Of a stretch of 64,000 nt of DNA, positions 42,959 through 54,269 are shown in pieces. Made by a program: the position numbers and the translations under genes. Positions within the stretch are counted from its first letter, which is position 1. Each line of letters begins with the position of its first letter. The stretch spans positions 1 through 64,000 of the forward strand of contig JAUSFL010000035.1 in the NCBI GenBank assembly GCA_030649735.1. The letters run 5' to 3'. The DNA comes from Candidatus Iainarchaeum sp. (GTDB lineage: Archaea; Iainarchaeota; Iainarchaeia; Iainarchaeales; UBA10191). Under the pieces are notes generated by a model. The model was not told where the DNA came from. It worked only from the letters and a program-made list of their open reading frames with translations, and ran no database searches.

Positions 42959-45598
42959 ATGATTGAAAGCAGGTTTTTTTCCCAAGGCTTGAGCCATTCG
43001 GAGGCAAAAAAGCGTCTTGGAACTTTTGGGCTTAACGAAGTGCAAGAGGTTTCCCAAGTAAGCCCCCTGCGGATTCTTGCAAGGCAAATAAAAGGAAACT
43101 TTCTCATTTACTTGCTTTTTGCCGCAATGATTGTCTCAGCATTAATTGGGGAAGTAATAACATCAATAGTGATTTTGGCAGTCATTTTTGCTTCTTCAAT
43201 AATTGGCTTTGTGCAGGAATTCAAGGCAGAAACCGCAATCAAGGCCTTAAAGAAAATGCTAGTCCCAATCTCACTGGTTGTCAGGGACGGAAAGATTTGT
43301 GAAGTTGAAACAAAGGAAATTGTTCCCGGAGACATTATTGTATTGAGAACTGGGGAAAAAATCCCCGCAGATTGTGAAATACTTGAAGAAAAAGACCTTT
43401 TAATAAATGAATCAATATTGACTGGCGAGTCAAAAGAAATCAAGAAAACACCTGTTTTGGAAGGCATTAAATCCAGCGAGCAAAATAAGCTTTTTGCAGG
43501 AAGCCTGATTACCAGCGGAAAGTGCATTGCAAGGGCACTGCATACTGGAATGAACACTGAATTTGGAAAAATCGCAAGAATGATTTCAACCGCAGAAAAA
43601 GCGCATCCTTTGCAGGAAAAATTGAACCTGATTTCGAAACAGGCTTCAATAATCGCGCTGGTGATGGCTGCGTTGACTTTTGCATTGCTTTTGGCGCAAA
43701 ACTCGGGCGAAACTGACAAGCAATTCTTGATTCACGCAATGATTGTTGCAATAGCAATCGCTGTTTCAGCATTTCCTGAAGGCCTGCCGATTGTTTTGAT
43801 TACTACCTTGGCTTTAGGCGCTTTCAAGATGGCAAAAAAGAACGCGATAGTGAACAGGATTTCAATCATTGAAACATTGGGGGAAACTACTGTCATTTGC
43901 AGCGATAAGACTGGGACAATAACCAAGGGAGAAATGACAGTCAGAGAAGTTTTTTCAGACAATGAACTAATTAAGGTAAGCGGAATTGGCTTCGAGGCTG
44001 AAGGAAAATTCACAATAAATGGAAAGAATGCGGATTTGGAGGGAATTGTTTTTGAGCAATTCTTCAAAACTGCTTTGTTCTGCAATGACGCAAGAATTGA
44101 AAGAAAAGGGACAGACAATGAGTATAAAATAATTGGGAGCGCTACTGAAGGCGCACTGCTCATAATGGCTGCAAAGGCGCAAAAGTTTATTGAAGACTTG
44201 AAGGCTAAGCGAATTGAGGAATTGCCTTTTAATTCTGAAAGGAAAATAATGAGCGTCTTATGTGCTGAAGGCAATGAAAGTTTTGTTTACGCCAAAGGCG
44301 CTCCAGAAATCATTTTAGGAAATTGCGGGTTTTACTCTTCAAAAGACGGTATTTTAAAGTTTGGTGAAGAAGAAAGAGAAAAAGTCCTTGCTGCAATGCA
44401 TGAATTTTCTGCAAAAAAGTATCGCGTTTTGGCATTGGCTTTCAAAGAACAAAAAAGAGGCGTGCTGGAAATTTCCGAAAAAAACATGGTTTTTGCTGGC
44501 TTAGTTGCAATGGAAGACCCGCCAAGGGAAGAGGTAAAAGCTGCTTTGGAAACCTGCAAAATTGCAGGCATTAATGTAAAAATGATCACTGGAGACAATA
44601 AAGAAACTGCCTTGGAGATTGGAAAAGAAATAGGCCTTTTTGGAGATGTATTATCTGGAGAAGAAATGGACAATCTAACTGATGAAGAACTCTCAAAAAT
44701 TGTCGGCGGGGTTTCATTTTTTGTGAGAGTGAGGCCAGAACATAAGCTCAAAATCATCAAGGCATTGAAAACTAATGGGGAAGTTGTTGCAATGACTGGT
44801 GACGGAGTAAATGATGCTCCGGCCTTGAAAGAAGCGCATATAGGAATTGCAATGGGAAAGAATGGGACTGATGTTTCAAGGGAGGCCGCGGACATTGTTT
44901 TAAAGGACGACAATTTTGCAACAATTGTAAAGGCAATTTCTGAAGGTCGGACAATCTTTCTCAACATTAGAAAGTTTGTTTCATACCAGCTTTCATGCAA
45001 TTTTGCAGAATTATTGATAATATTTTTGGGAATTCTTTTAGGTCTGCCTCTGCCCTTGCTTGCTTTACAGATTTTATTCATGAATTTAGTTACTGATGAC
45101 CTGCCTGCTCTGACATTGGGGTTTAATCCTGCTTCAAGGGACACAATGCGCTCAAAGCCAAGGAAGAACTCATCAATTTTAACTCCCCAATTAATTGCAT
45201 TTTTCCTGATTACTGGCGTAATAATGGTCATTGGCTCATTAGGTGTCTTTTATTATGCATTGAATGTATTAAAACTTGATTTAACAACAGCAAGGACAAT
45301 GACCTTGGCAACATTGATTCTTTTGGAAATAGCAAATGCATTCAACTTCAGGTCTTTCAGAAGGTTGTTTTCCAAAACAAATATTCTTTCAAACAAGTCA
45401 TTGGTTTACGCGTCAATAATCTCGATTATCGCTACACTCTTAGTTTTTTACACGCCATTAAATCAGGTTTTTGGGACAATTGGCCTAAGCATTGGGCAGT
45501 GGATTTTGCCAATATTTGTTTCGGTTGGCATTGTTTTGATTGTTGACTTAATAAAGGCATTGAACAGGAAGAAAAAGTTCTTCCCAGAATTGCTTTAG
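42959..45598 (+). CDS. P-type (P2-like) cation-transporting ATPase
   Basis: CSDKTGTITKGEMTV, LTGES, MTGDGVNDAPALKEAHIGIAMG. Confidence 0.95.
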   Translation: MIESRFFSQGLSHSEAKKRLGTFGLNEVQEVSQVSPLRILARQIKGNFLIYLLFAAMIVSALIGEVITSIVILAVIFASSIIGFVQEFKAETAIKALKKMLVPISLVVRDGKICEVETKEIVPGDIIVLRTGEKIPADCEILEEKDLLINESILTGESKEIKKTPVLEGIKSSEQNKLFAGSLITSGKCIARALHTGMNTEFGKIARMISTAEKAHPLQEKLNLISKQASIIALVMAALTFALLLAQNSGETDKQFLIHAMIVAIAIAVSAFPEGLPIVLITTLALGAFKMAKKNAIVNRISIIETLGETTVICSDKTGTITKGEMTVREVFSDNELIKVSGIGFEAEGKFTINGKNADLEGIVFEQFFKTALFCNDARIERKGTDNEYKIIGSATEGALLIMAAKAQKFIEDLKAKRIEELPFNSERKIMSVLCAEGNESFVYAKGAPEIILGNCGFYSSKDGILKFGEEEREKVLAAMHEFSAKKYRVLALAFKEQKRGVLEISEKNMVFAGLVAMEDPPREEVKAALETCKIAGINVKMITGDNKETALEIGKEIGLFGDVLSGEEMDNLTDEELSKIVGGVSFFVRVRPEHKLKIIKALKTNGEVVAMTGDGVNDAPALKEAHIGIAMGKNGTDVSREAADIVLKDDNFATIVKAISEGRTIFLNIRKFVSYQLSCNFAELLIIFLGILLGLPLPLLALQILFMNLVTDDLPALTLGFNPASRDTMRSKPRKNSSILTPQLIAFFLITGVIMVIGSLGVFYYALNVLKLDLTTARTMTLATLILLEIANAFNFRSFRRLFSKTNILSNKSLVYASIISIIATLLVFYTPLNQVFGTIGLSIGQWILPIFVSVGIVLIVDLIKALNRKKKFFPELL

Positions 45599-45652
45599 TC
45601 ATTCATATAACTAGTGGGTTTCTTTTTTATAAATTTCTCACATTATTGAAGT

Positions 45653-46204
45653 ATGGTCAAGACAATCTTGAAAAAAACCTTGAAAAAATCAAAGGCTTCC
45701 AGTTTTTTGCCAAAGTTTGCTAACGCTGATAAGGCAATTGAGGAAATTAGCGAGCATTTTGGGACTGTCAAGTGGAGTCTGAAGAGAATTATTCTGCCAT
45801 TGGCTGTTTTTTATATCCTTGTTGGGGTCTTTTTCCAAGAGCACATTTTAGGGGCATTATTCGCTGCACTAATGGTCTTTCTTTACACTAATTTTCTTCC
45901 AGACCTTGACGCTTTTTTTCAGCACGGGAAAGGCGGAAAGAAAGCAAATTGGTTTGAGAAAAGGATTGCCTTGTTTTTCACTCCACTAATGATTTATTAC
46001 ATTCTTTCAGAAAAGGCAAGGCCTTTGGATTTGGGGGAAAACAAGCCGTTTCATAATCGCAGGGCGTTGGTAGAGTTCACGATTTTCTTGTTTGCTTTTG
46101 GCTTGATAATTTATTTTTCTCCAATCAAGGCGGCCTTTCTTGCATTGTTTGGGTTTCTGGGATTTTTTACGCACTTGGTTGTAGACAAGCAAATGGCGCT
46201 TTAA
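45653..46204 (+). CDS. integral membrane protein of unknown function
   Basis: Multiple TM segments. Confidence 0.55.
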   Translation: MVKTILKKTLKKSKASSFLPKFANADKAIEEISEHFGTVKWSLKRIILPLAVFYILVGVFFQEHILGALFAALMVFLYTNFLPDLDAFFQHGKGGKKANWFEKRIALFFTPLMIYYILSEKARPLDLGENKPFHNRRALVEFTIFLFAFGLIIYFSPIKAAFLALFGFLGFFTHLVVDKQMAL

Positions 46205-46206
46205 AT

Positions 46207-46881
46207 TTATTTTTCTTTTCCACCAATCCTTGCCTTTGCTGAAATTATTGCCTGATTAAATGCGCTTGTTGTTTCACTGCCGAAAACCTTGCATTTTCTT
46301 TTTAGGATTGCCTTGCGAAGTTCTTCCTTGTTTTTTGCATTGCATTCAACTCCAGCAAGCCCAATTTCTCCCAAAGAATGCGCATCGCTTCCTGCAGTGA
46401 AAGGAAACTTGTGCTTTTCAATAAAACTTGCGGCTTTTTCATTTACTTCCTTATCGCATGCCCGGCCATTGAAGACTTCAATTGCGTCAACTTTCCTGAA
46501 TTCTTTCCCCAAGTCTTTTGCAAATCCCGCCCTTCGAATGTCGAAAGGATGTGCAATGCTGGTTAAAGCATCTTGTTCTTTTGCAGAATCAAGAATTTCT
46601 CCAAAGCTTGCCGGCTTTATTTCTTCCTGCAGGAAATAGCACAGTAATTCTCCGGCGCATTTCTCATTTTCAATGATTTTTACTTCTTCCCCGAGCACAA
46701 TCAGCAATTTTCTGTTTTGCTTTTGCAGTTTTTTGAATTCTGCAAAAGCTGCTGTGGAATTGTGGTCTGTTATTGCAAAGCCGGCAAGCCCTTGCTTTAA
46801 AGCCTGCTTTGCAATGCTTTCTGGCTTTGGAAGCGCGTCTGCAGAATGCAATGAATGCAAATGAAGGTCAAATTTTCCCAT
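46207..46881 (-). CDS. PHP-domain metal-dependent phosphoesterase
   Basis: DLHLHSLHSADALPKPESIAKQALKQGLAGFAITDHNS; AGSDAHSLGEIG. Confidence 0.88.
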   Translation of the reverse strand: MGKFDLHLHSLHSADALPKPESIAKQALKQGLAGFAITDHNSTAAFAEFKKLQKQNRKLLIVLGEEVKIIENEKCAGELLCYFLQEEIKPASFGEILDSAKEQDALTSIAHPFDIRRAGFAKDLGKEFRKVDAIEVFNGRACDKEVNEKAASFIEKHKFPFTAGSDAHSLGEIGLAGVECNAKNKEELRKAILKRKCKVFGSETTSAFNQAIISAKARIGGKEK

Positions 46882-46898
46882 ACTAAAGAATTAAAAAC

Positions 46899-47576
46899 TT
46901 GGATTTTATAAATTATCCCATGCTTGGCGGAAAATTCAGGAATTCCTTGAAAAAATTATTCCTTGCAGTGACAAGGCCATTGGCTGCATTGCCAATCACT
47001 CCAAACCAGTTCACTGCATTGTCAATTCCAATCGCTGCAATTGCCGCGTACTTTTTGTATTTGCAAAATCTTCCGCTTGCATTATTGTTCATTATTTTGG
47101 CAATTTTGGTTGATGTCTTGGATGGAAGCTTTGCAGCCAACAAGAAAATGAAGTCTAATTTCGGGAATTATTTTGACGCGATAGTTGACAAGGTTGTAGA
47201 ATGCATTTTTTACATCGGCTTTGCTTTCATTTCGCCAATTTTTGCAATCCTCGCGCTTGCAGGCACAATGCTCGAAAGCTATGCAAAGCCGCGCGTAGGG
47301 CTTGTGATAATCACTGACAATCACGACTGGCCCGCAATTGGAGAAAGGTCTGACAGGCTTTTGGTTTTAGTGATTGGAATTCTGGCGGCAATAATTGTCT
47401 CAAAGCTTTTGCTTTTCAAGTACGCTGTTTCAATAATTGACGCCACTTTACTCTTGATTTTCCTCCTGACTGTCTGGGGATTTGCGCAAAGAGTCTCTTA
47501 CGCAAAAAGCTTGATTCAAAAGGCCGAGAAGAAAAAACTGCTTTTGCCTTACTTGAAAGCCAAAGGAAAACATTAG
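46899..47576 (+). CDS. CDP-alcohol phosphatidyltransferase family protein
   Basis: DVLDGSFAANKKMKSNFGNYFDAIVDK variant of DGxxAR...GxxxDxxxD. Confidence 0.82.
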   Translation: MDFINYPMLGGKFRNSLKKLFLAVTRPLAALPITPNQFTALSIPIAAIAAYFLYLQNLPLALLFIILAILVDVLDGSFAANKKMKSNFGNYFDAIVDKVVECIFYIGFAFISPIFAILALAGTMLESYAKPRVGLVIITDNHDWPAIGERSDRLLVLVIGILAAIIVSKLLLFKYAVSIIDATLLLIFLLTVWGFAQRVSYAKSLIQKAEKKKLLLPYLKAKGKH

Positions 47577-48103
47577 CCAAACCCAAAGAGCCTTGCAATA
47601 AGCCCGATTCCCCAAACCACGAGCGCCATCACCAAGTAATATCTCGCGATCTTTGCAATCAGTGCCGTGAGAAAAAACTTCAAGGGATTCATTTTCATGA
47701 TTCCACACATTATTCCCACAAAGTCTATTGGCAATGGAATTACAAAGAGAATAAATTCTGCAATTGGGCCTTTGGCGTTAATCTCTCTCCTGACTTTTTG
47801 CAAAAGCTTGCTCTTGCTTTTTTCAACTTTTCCAGAAAGCCACTTGCTTTTCCACCCAGCGTAAAAAATAATCATTTCCCCAATTGCCGCCCCGCTTCCA
47901 GCGGCAAGGGCAATTATCAAAGGGTCTATTCTTGTCGAATAATAGAATGCAATCAGCAGGATTTCCATTGGAATTCCAAAAAACACTGTCGCGTTCAGCG
48001 CTATTGCCGTGGCGAAAATTCCCAAAAGCCCGAATTGCGCGATTGTTGAAGCGCCTGTTGTTGAAAACCAGCTCAAAAAACCGCTTAGAATGTCTGATGC
48101 CAT
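47573..48103 (-). CDS. DedA/VTT-family membrane protein
   Basis: ALAAGSGAAIGEMIIFYAGWKSKWL; FVIPLPIDFVGIMCGIMKMNPLKFFL. Confidence 0.7.
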   Translation of the reverse strand: MASDILSGFLSWFSTTGASTIAQFGLLGIFATAIALNATVFFGIPMEILLIAFYYSTRIDPLIIALAAGSGAAIGEMIIFYAGWKSKWLSGKVEKSKSKLLQKVRREINAKGPIAEFILFVIPLPIDFVGIMCGIMKMNPLKFFLTALIAKIARYYLVMALVVWGIGLIARLFGFG

Positions 48104-48160
48104 GCTTATATTGAAAAAGGCTTGAATTGTTTTTAAACTAATCCTTCATTCTAATAATTT

Positions 48161-48433
48161 ATGGCATGCAATTATGCATTCTTGAACAAGGCCTATTTTA
48201 CCTTGCTGTTGGCCGGCATTCTGGTTTTTGCTGTCTCTGCAGCGGCTTTTTTTGCAATGCAAAATCTTTTTTTCCCATTTCTTGCGTTGGCGTTTGTTTT
48301 GGTTCTTGCAGGCATAATTTGCAAAATCCTTGTGTGGTATAATGTTTACTCTGAAGTCGTGACAAAGGAAGAGTTCAAGAGAGTCACTGCGTCAGGTAAT
48401 ATTTTCAGGAAGCATTCCAAAAGGGGGCAGTAG
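48161..48433 (+). CDS. small membrane protein
   Basis: Two TM segments; stop precedes the SOD start. Confidence 0.5.
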   Translation: MACNYAFLNKAYFTLLLAGILVFAVSAAAFFAMQNLFFPFLALAFVLVLAGIICKILVWYNVYSEVVTKEEFKRVTASGNIFRKHSKRGQ

Positions 48434-48434
48434 C

Positions 48435-49001
48435 ATGGCTTTTGAAGCGAAGAATTTTGAAAATCTTTTAGGACTGAAAGGATTCAGCGATACTTTGTTG
48501 AAAAACCATTTTACCCTATACCAAGGCTATGTGGCGAATGTAAACAAGTTGTTGGATTTATTGGATACTAAAGAACCTGGAACTTTGGAATATTCTGAAT
48601 TGCAGAGGCGTTTTGCTTGGGAATGGAATGGAATGAGGCTGCACGAGTTATATTTTGAGAATTTGACAAAAAAGCAGAATCAACTTAATGACGGCAAGTT
48701 AATGAAAGAGATTGAGCGAATTTACGGCAGTTTTGAAGCTTGGGAGAAAAACTTTGCGGCTGTGGGATCCATGCGCGGAATTGGATGGGTTGTTTTGTAT
48801 TATGATGAGGAATCTAAAGAATTATTCAACATTTGGGTCAATGAGCACGACACAGGGCATTTGGCTGGCTGCAATCCATTGCTTGTAATGGATGTTTTCG
48901 AGCACGCTTTCATGATTGATTACGGATTGAAGCGCGCTGATTACATTGCGGCTTTCTTTAATGCCATTGATTGGCTTGCTGTCGAAAAAAGAATGGTTTA
49001 A
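48435..49001 (+). CDS. sod: Fe/Mn superoxide dismutase
   Basis: H-rich N-terminal helix, SMRGIGWVVLYYD, LLVMDVFEHAFMIDYGLKRADYIAAFF. Confidence 0.9.
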   Translation: MAFEAKNFENLLGLKGFSDTLLKNHFTLYQGYVANVNKLLDLLDTKEPGTLEYSELQRRFAWEWNGMRLHELYFENLTKKQNQLNDGKLMKEIERIYGSFEAWEKNFAAVGSMRGIGWVVLYYDEESKELFNIWVNEHDTGHLAGCNPLLVMDVFEHAFMIDYGLKRADYIAAFFNAIDWLAVEKRMV

Positions 49002-49025
49002 AAACAGGGAATTCTTTCTTTAACC

Positions 49026-49904
49026 ATGCCAAAGCATTCAAGCCAGGAATTCAAGGGAATGGTTTTGGATTTCCAAAAGCACGAGCTTACTGCGCATTTT
49101 GTTTATGCGAATTTGGCAAGGCGCGCTGCTGGAAAAAACCGGTCGGTTTTGAAAAGAATTTCAAAGACAGAATTGGAGCACCATAATTTTTGGAAGTCTC
49201 TTTCAAAAGCCAGTGTTCGGCCTGACTCTTTCGCGATTTTCAGGCATAATTTGCTTTCAAGAATTTTTGGATTGACTTTTGCGTTAAAGCTTCTGGAAAA
49301 AATGGAGCTTGCAGGAGAGCGAAAATATTCCAAGCTGATTAATTCTCTCCCGAAGCTAAAGAAAGGCCTTGAACTTGAAGAGGCTGAAGAATTGAAGCTT
49401 TTGCGCACTCTTTCTGAAGAGCGCTTGGAGTACGTTGGATCCATAATGCTTGGAATTGGCGATGCTGTTGTAGAATTCACTGGGACTCTCTCTGGACTGG
49501 CGTTTGCATTGAACAACACGAAATTGATTGGCCTTGCTGGAATGATTGGCGGAATTGCCGCTTCACTGTCAATGGCTTCTTCAGAATACTTGTCAAAAAA
49601 GTCTGAAGGCTCTTTGAAAAAAAACCCTTTAAAAGCGGGAATTTACACTGGCGTTGCATACTTTGTGGTTGTTTCACTGCTGGTTTTGCCTAACTTTCTT
49701 TTTGAAAACGCAGTGATTGCGCTTGCAGGCACGATAATAAACGCGATTTTGGTGATTGTGGTTTTCACTTACTTTGTTTCAGTGACTCGGGAAGATTCTT
49801 TCAAAAAACGCCTGGCTGAAACCTTGCTTGTGAGCTTTGGGATTGCAGTCATTTCTTTCCTGATTGGAATTGCGCTAAAGGCTTTCTTGAATGTCAGAGT
49901 CTGA
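49026..49904 (+). CDS. ferritin-like/VIT1-CCC1 family membrane iron transporter
   Basis: N-terminal helical ferritin-like region; GIGDAVVEFTGTLSGLAFAL...GLAGMIGGIAASLSMASSEYLS. Confidence 0.8.
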   Translation: MPKHSSQEFKGMVLDFQKHELTAHFVYANLARRAAGKNRSVLKRISKTELEHHNFWKSLSKASVRPDSFAIFRHNLLSRIFGLTFALKLLEKMELAGERKYSKLINSLPKLKKGLELEEAEELKLLRTLSEERLEYVGSIMLGIGDAVVEFTGTLSGLAFALNNTKLIGLAGMIGGIAASLSMASSEYLSKKSEGSLKKNPLKAGIYTGVAYFVVVSLLVLPNFLFENAVIALAGTIINAILVIVVFTYFVSVTREDSFKKRLAETLLVSFGIAVISFLIGIALKAFLNVRV

Positions 49905-49960
49905 AATCAAGGCTTCAAAAACCCAAGAAAGTATAAATAGTACTTGCGCTCATAATTTAG

Positions 49961-51378
<1,418 letters not shown>

Positions 51379-51440
51379 CCCGCAAATTTAAATATCGGCT
51401 TTGCGTTATTAGTTTACAAAATTAAGGGTGATTTTTGAAA

Positions 51441-51881
51441 ATGCCTGGTTTAAGACAAAGAAGCATGTTGCAGCGCGGATCTCACAAGAATTTAGCGCCT
51501 CAAAGAAAGCGCATTATAATGCAAAATTTGGGTTTGACTCCAAGCCAGTACAGAAAGCAAAGTTTGGCCCACAAGCTGTCTGTTTTGGGAAAAGTAAACG
51601 GCGGTACTGGGATGGGAGTCAGGGCAAGGGCTTTACTTAATGCCGGAAAATCAGCAAGCAATGCTGGCGCTTTCAAGTGGAAGGCAAACTTAAGCATGGA
51701 TAGCTCTACTTTTCAGTTTAAACGGCCTGGGCATTCAAGTCATGGAAAAATAGCGCATCACGGCGAAGGCCCTGTAAGGTATGGGACTGCAAAGGCAGTG
51801 AAGGGCAAGTCAAGGGCTGCAAAGGCCGGAACTCAAGGCGCGTTTCCTGGAAGAGAAGCCAGAAAACAAAAAAAGAAATGA
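51441..51881 (+). CDS. small highly basic protein of unknown function
   Basis: ATG at 51441; K/R/G/S-rich with only about 3 acidic residues; TATA-like AATTTAAATATC upstream. Confidence 0.65.
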   Translation: MPGLRQRSMLQRGSHKNLAPQRKRIIMQNLGLTPSQYRKQSLAHKLSVLGKVNGGTGMGVRARALLNAGKSASNAGAFKWKANLSMDSSTFQFKRPGHSSHGKIAHHGEGPVRYGTAKAVKGKSRAAKAGTQGAFPGREARKQKKK

Positions 51882-51890
51882 TTAATGCCA

Positions 51891-52181
51891 TCAAATGGGT
51901 TTCCAGAATTTCAGTTTTTCCGCTTTTTTAAAAAGCAATAGCAGCAAGTCCTTGTCGTAATCATCGGCAATGTGCCGCAAATATTCAGCGACTCCGTCTT
52001 TTCCAAACTTTTTTTCAATGACTGGCAAAAATTTTTGAATATTGGTTATTTTGTGCCTTTCAATTCTTTCGGCAATGCTTAATTGCCTGCCGTCAAGCCA
52101 TTCGTGGACTTTTTGGAATTCTTTTCCTGTTCTTCTCTTGCTTAGCTCAATGTGCTTTTCAAGGCTTGGCATTTTATTCAA
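51891..52181 (-). CDS. hypothetical protein
   Basis: Compact helical ORF. Confidence 0.5.
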   Translation of the reverse strand: MNKMPSLEKHIELSKRRTGKEFQKVHEWLDGRQLSIAERIERHKITNIQKFLPVIEKKFGKDGVAEYLRHIADDYDKDLLLLLFKKAEKLKFWKPI

Positions 52182-52365
52182 CTTTTATTGCGTTCACTGG
52201 GCAGGAGTTTTCGGCAGCCTTGTTTTTTGCAAGCTCTTTTTCTGAAATTATCATTTTTTTTGCTTTTGCCTTGTCTCCGTCCATTATGAAATTGTCGCAT
52301 AGTGCAGTGCATGCCGCGCAGCCAATGCATGCTTCCTTGTCAATGGTTACCTTGTATTTTCTCAT
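52174..52365 (-). CDS. ferredoxin (Fe-S)
   Basis: DKEACIGCAACTALCDNFI...ENSCPVNAIKVE. Confidence 0.88.
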   Translation of the reverse strand: MRKYKVTIDKEACIGCAACTALCDNFIMDGDKAKAKKMIISEKELAKNKAAENSCPVNAIKVE

Positions 52366-52376
52366 TAAATCTCGCC

Positions 52377-53351
52377 TCAAAATGAAGGAGTGAAGCAGCA
52401 ATAGCCGATTTTATCGCAGGCGTTTTTCATCCTTGCCCAGTTCTTTGCCTGAATTGCCTGCATTGCCATTGGGTAAAGAATATTGTCTTCCTTGTAAATG
52501 TGGTCTGGCAGCTCTTTTGCAATGTAGTCCGCGTTTTTTTTCACTTTTTTGACGAATTCCTTAAACTTGATTTTTTTGCCGTTAATTGCAAGATTGAAAA
52601 GCGCTTTTTTCCGTGCCTTTAATTCCTCGTGCTCTTCGCGCATTATTTCCGGCGGTTCGTTGATTCCTGCTTTTTCCATTTCCGGGAACAGGACTTCTTC
52701 TTCCCTTTGGTGGTGCTTGTCTGCTTCAACCAAGTGCTCTGAAACGTGCTTTAAGATCTCGATTTCTTTTCCGGCTTGCTCAAAGCCTTTTGCTTTTTCC
52801 AATTTTTTAACTGCCTTTTTCATTTTTTCAACAAAGTCCAGGATCATTTTGTGCTCTTCCATTAAAGTGTGCAGCAAGTGCCCTGGCTTTAGATTTAGCG
52901 CCTTGCCTTCAAGGCTTTCTTTCATTATTTCCAAATGCACGTCGCAAAGCTTTCTCATGTCTTTTCTTGAGACTCCTTCCTGGATTATTTCTTGTTCTAT
53001 TAGCCCAAGCTCTGCTGGCGAAAGGCCTTTTAGGAGCTTTTTTCCCTTTTCTTTTATTTTTTTGGCGTTCTTTCCGGAATGCAGTTCTTTAAGCAGTTCT
53101 TTCACCTGCTGTCTTTTGCTGTCTTGTGTTTTTTTTATTTTCACAATCCAGTCTTTAGGGCCTTGCTTTTCATAATTCCATTCAAAGCTTCCTTTCATTT
53201 CAGCGTCAAACTGGTAATACAGCGGTTTTGGGTCGTGGTCGTTGATTATGCGCAGGATCTGCCCGCTCTTGAGGCTGTTCCAGTCCTCAAATATTTTTGA
53301 ATGCCTTTCAAAATGGGGCATTTTCCTCAAGTCCAATTTAATTCCATTCAT
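52377..53351 (-). CDS. multi-domain hemerythrin-like protein (DUF2249 + DUF438-like + HHE)
   Basis: MNGIKLDLRKMPHFERHSKIFEDWNSLKSGQILRIINDHDPKPLYYQFDAE; VEADKHHQREEEVLFPEMEKAG; LPDHIYKEDNILYPMA. Confidence 0.8.
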   Translation of the reverse strand: MNGIKLDLRKMPHFERHSKIFEDWNSLKSGQILRIINDHDPKPLYYQFDAEMKGSFEWNYEKQGPKDWIVKIKKTQDSKRQQVKELLKELHSGKNAKKIKEKGKKLLKGLSPAELGLIEQEIIQEGVSRKDMRKLCDVHLEIMKESLEGKALNLKPGHLLHTLMEEHKMILDFVEKMKKAVKKLEKAKGFEQAGKEIEILKHVSEHLVEADKHHQREEEVLFPEMEKAGINEPPEIMREEHEELKARKKALFNLAINGKKIKFKEFVKKVKKNADYIAKELPDHIYKEDNILYPMAMQAIQAKNWARMKNACDKIGYCCFTPSF

Positions 53352-53359
53352 GAGTTCAC

Positions 53360-53659
53360 CTATCCTGAGTGTTTTTTGCATATTCTGCAATTTTTTTGAG
53401 TGTGTTTTTCTATCAAGCGCAGCAAAGGCCGCATTGTTTGCTTGTTGAGGAAGTATATCCTGCTTTTGCCTTTTTTTTCCGCCTTTACAAACCCGCATTC
53501 TTCAAGCGATAGAAGCGCGTGCGAAACCTTGCTTCTCTCCTGCCTTAGCTTTCCCGCAAGCTCGCTGACGCTTAATGGGCTTTCATCAAGAGTTTCAATA
53601 ATGTCGCTTTTCAGCCGCGTGGCGAGGGTTTCGAAAAACAGGTAACAGCCGGAGTTCAC
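53360..53659 (-). CDS. ArsR-family winged-helix regulator
   Basis: LATRLKSDIIETLDESPLSVSELAGKLRQERSKVSHALLSLEECGFVKAEKKGKSRIYFL; GTG start. Confidence 0.85.
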   Translation of the reverse strand: MNSGCYLFFETLATRLKSDIIETLDESPLSVSELAGKLRQERSKVSHALLSLEECGFVKAEKKGKSRIYFLNKQTMRPLLRLIEKHTQKNCRICKKHSG

Positions 53660-53676
53660 GTGAATTATAATTCACG
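53659..53676. promoter_or_regulatory. perfect 18-bp palindrome CGTGAATTATAATTCACG
   Basis: Self-complementary; between the divergent ArsR and hemerythrin genes. Confidence 0.75.
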
Positions 53677-53705
53677 CATAAGAATTTAAACCTTGCGCTG
53701 GTTAA

Positions 53706-54269
53706 GTGTTTGCAAGAGGCGGTTTATTGGAAAAACCAACGGCAATTCTTTCAAACGAGCATAAAAACATCATGAAAGTGATTCAGGCCTTAAATAACGA
53801 GTGCGAAAGCATTGAAGGCGGCGGCAAAATAGACCGGGCTTTTTTTGAAAAGGCGATTGATTTCATAAGAAACTATGCCGACAGGTTCCATCACGCCAAA
53901 GAAGAGGACATTCTATTCAAAGAAGTTTGCAAGGACAGCGTTGAAATGCACTGCAATCCAACAGAGCAAATGCTTTTCGAGCATGATGCCGGAAGGAATT
54001 TCGTCAAAGGAATGGAAGAAGGCCTGCAAAAAAACGATAAAGGAAAAGTTCTGGAGAATGCTCGCGGTTATGCGCAGCTTTTGCAGGAGCACATTTACAA
54101 AGAGGACAACATATTCTATCCAATGGCTGACCAGGCATTAAGCGGCAAAGTGCAAAAAGCAATGATTGAAAGATTCAAGCTGGCGGAAAAGAAAAGATTC
54201 GCCAAAGGCGTTAAAGAAAAGTATTTGGGCATTGCCAAAGAGTTTGAAAAGCGTTCCGGGGGAAGCTAA
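53706..54269 (+). CDS. hemerythrin HHE-domain protein
   Basis: ILSNEHKNIMKVIQAL, DRFHHAKEEDILFKEV, LFEHDAGRNFV, HIYKEDNIFYPMADQAL. Confidence 0.88.
   Translation: MFARGGLLEKPTAILSNEHKNIMKVIQALNNECESIEGGGKIDRAFFEKAIDFIRNYADRFHHAKEEDILFKEVCKDSVEMHCNPTEQMLFEHDAGRNFVKGMEEGLQKNDKGKVLENARGYAQLLQEHIYKEDNIFYPMADQALSGKVQKAMIERFKLAEKKRFAKGVKEKYLGIAKEFEKRSGGS

Noticed and set aside
44332-45231. 299-aa minus-strand ORF opposite the P-type ATPase
   Set aside because: Antisense shadow ORF; the plus frame has unmistakable P-type ATPase motifs.
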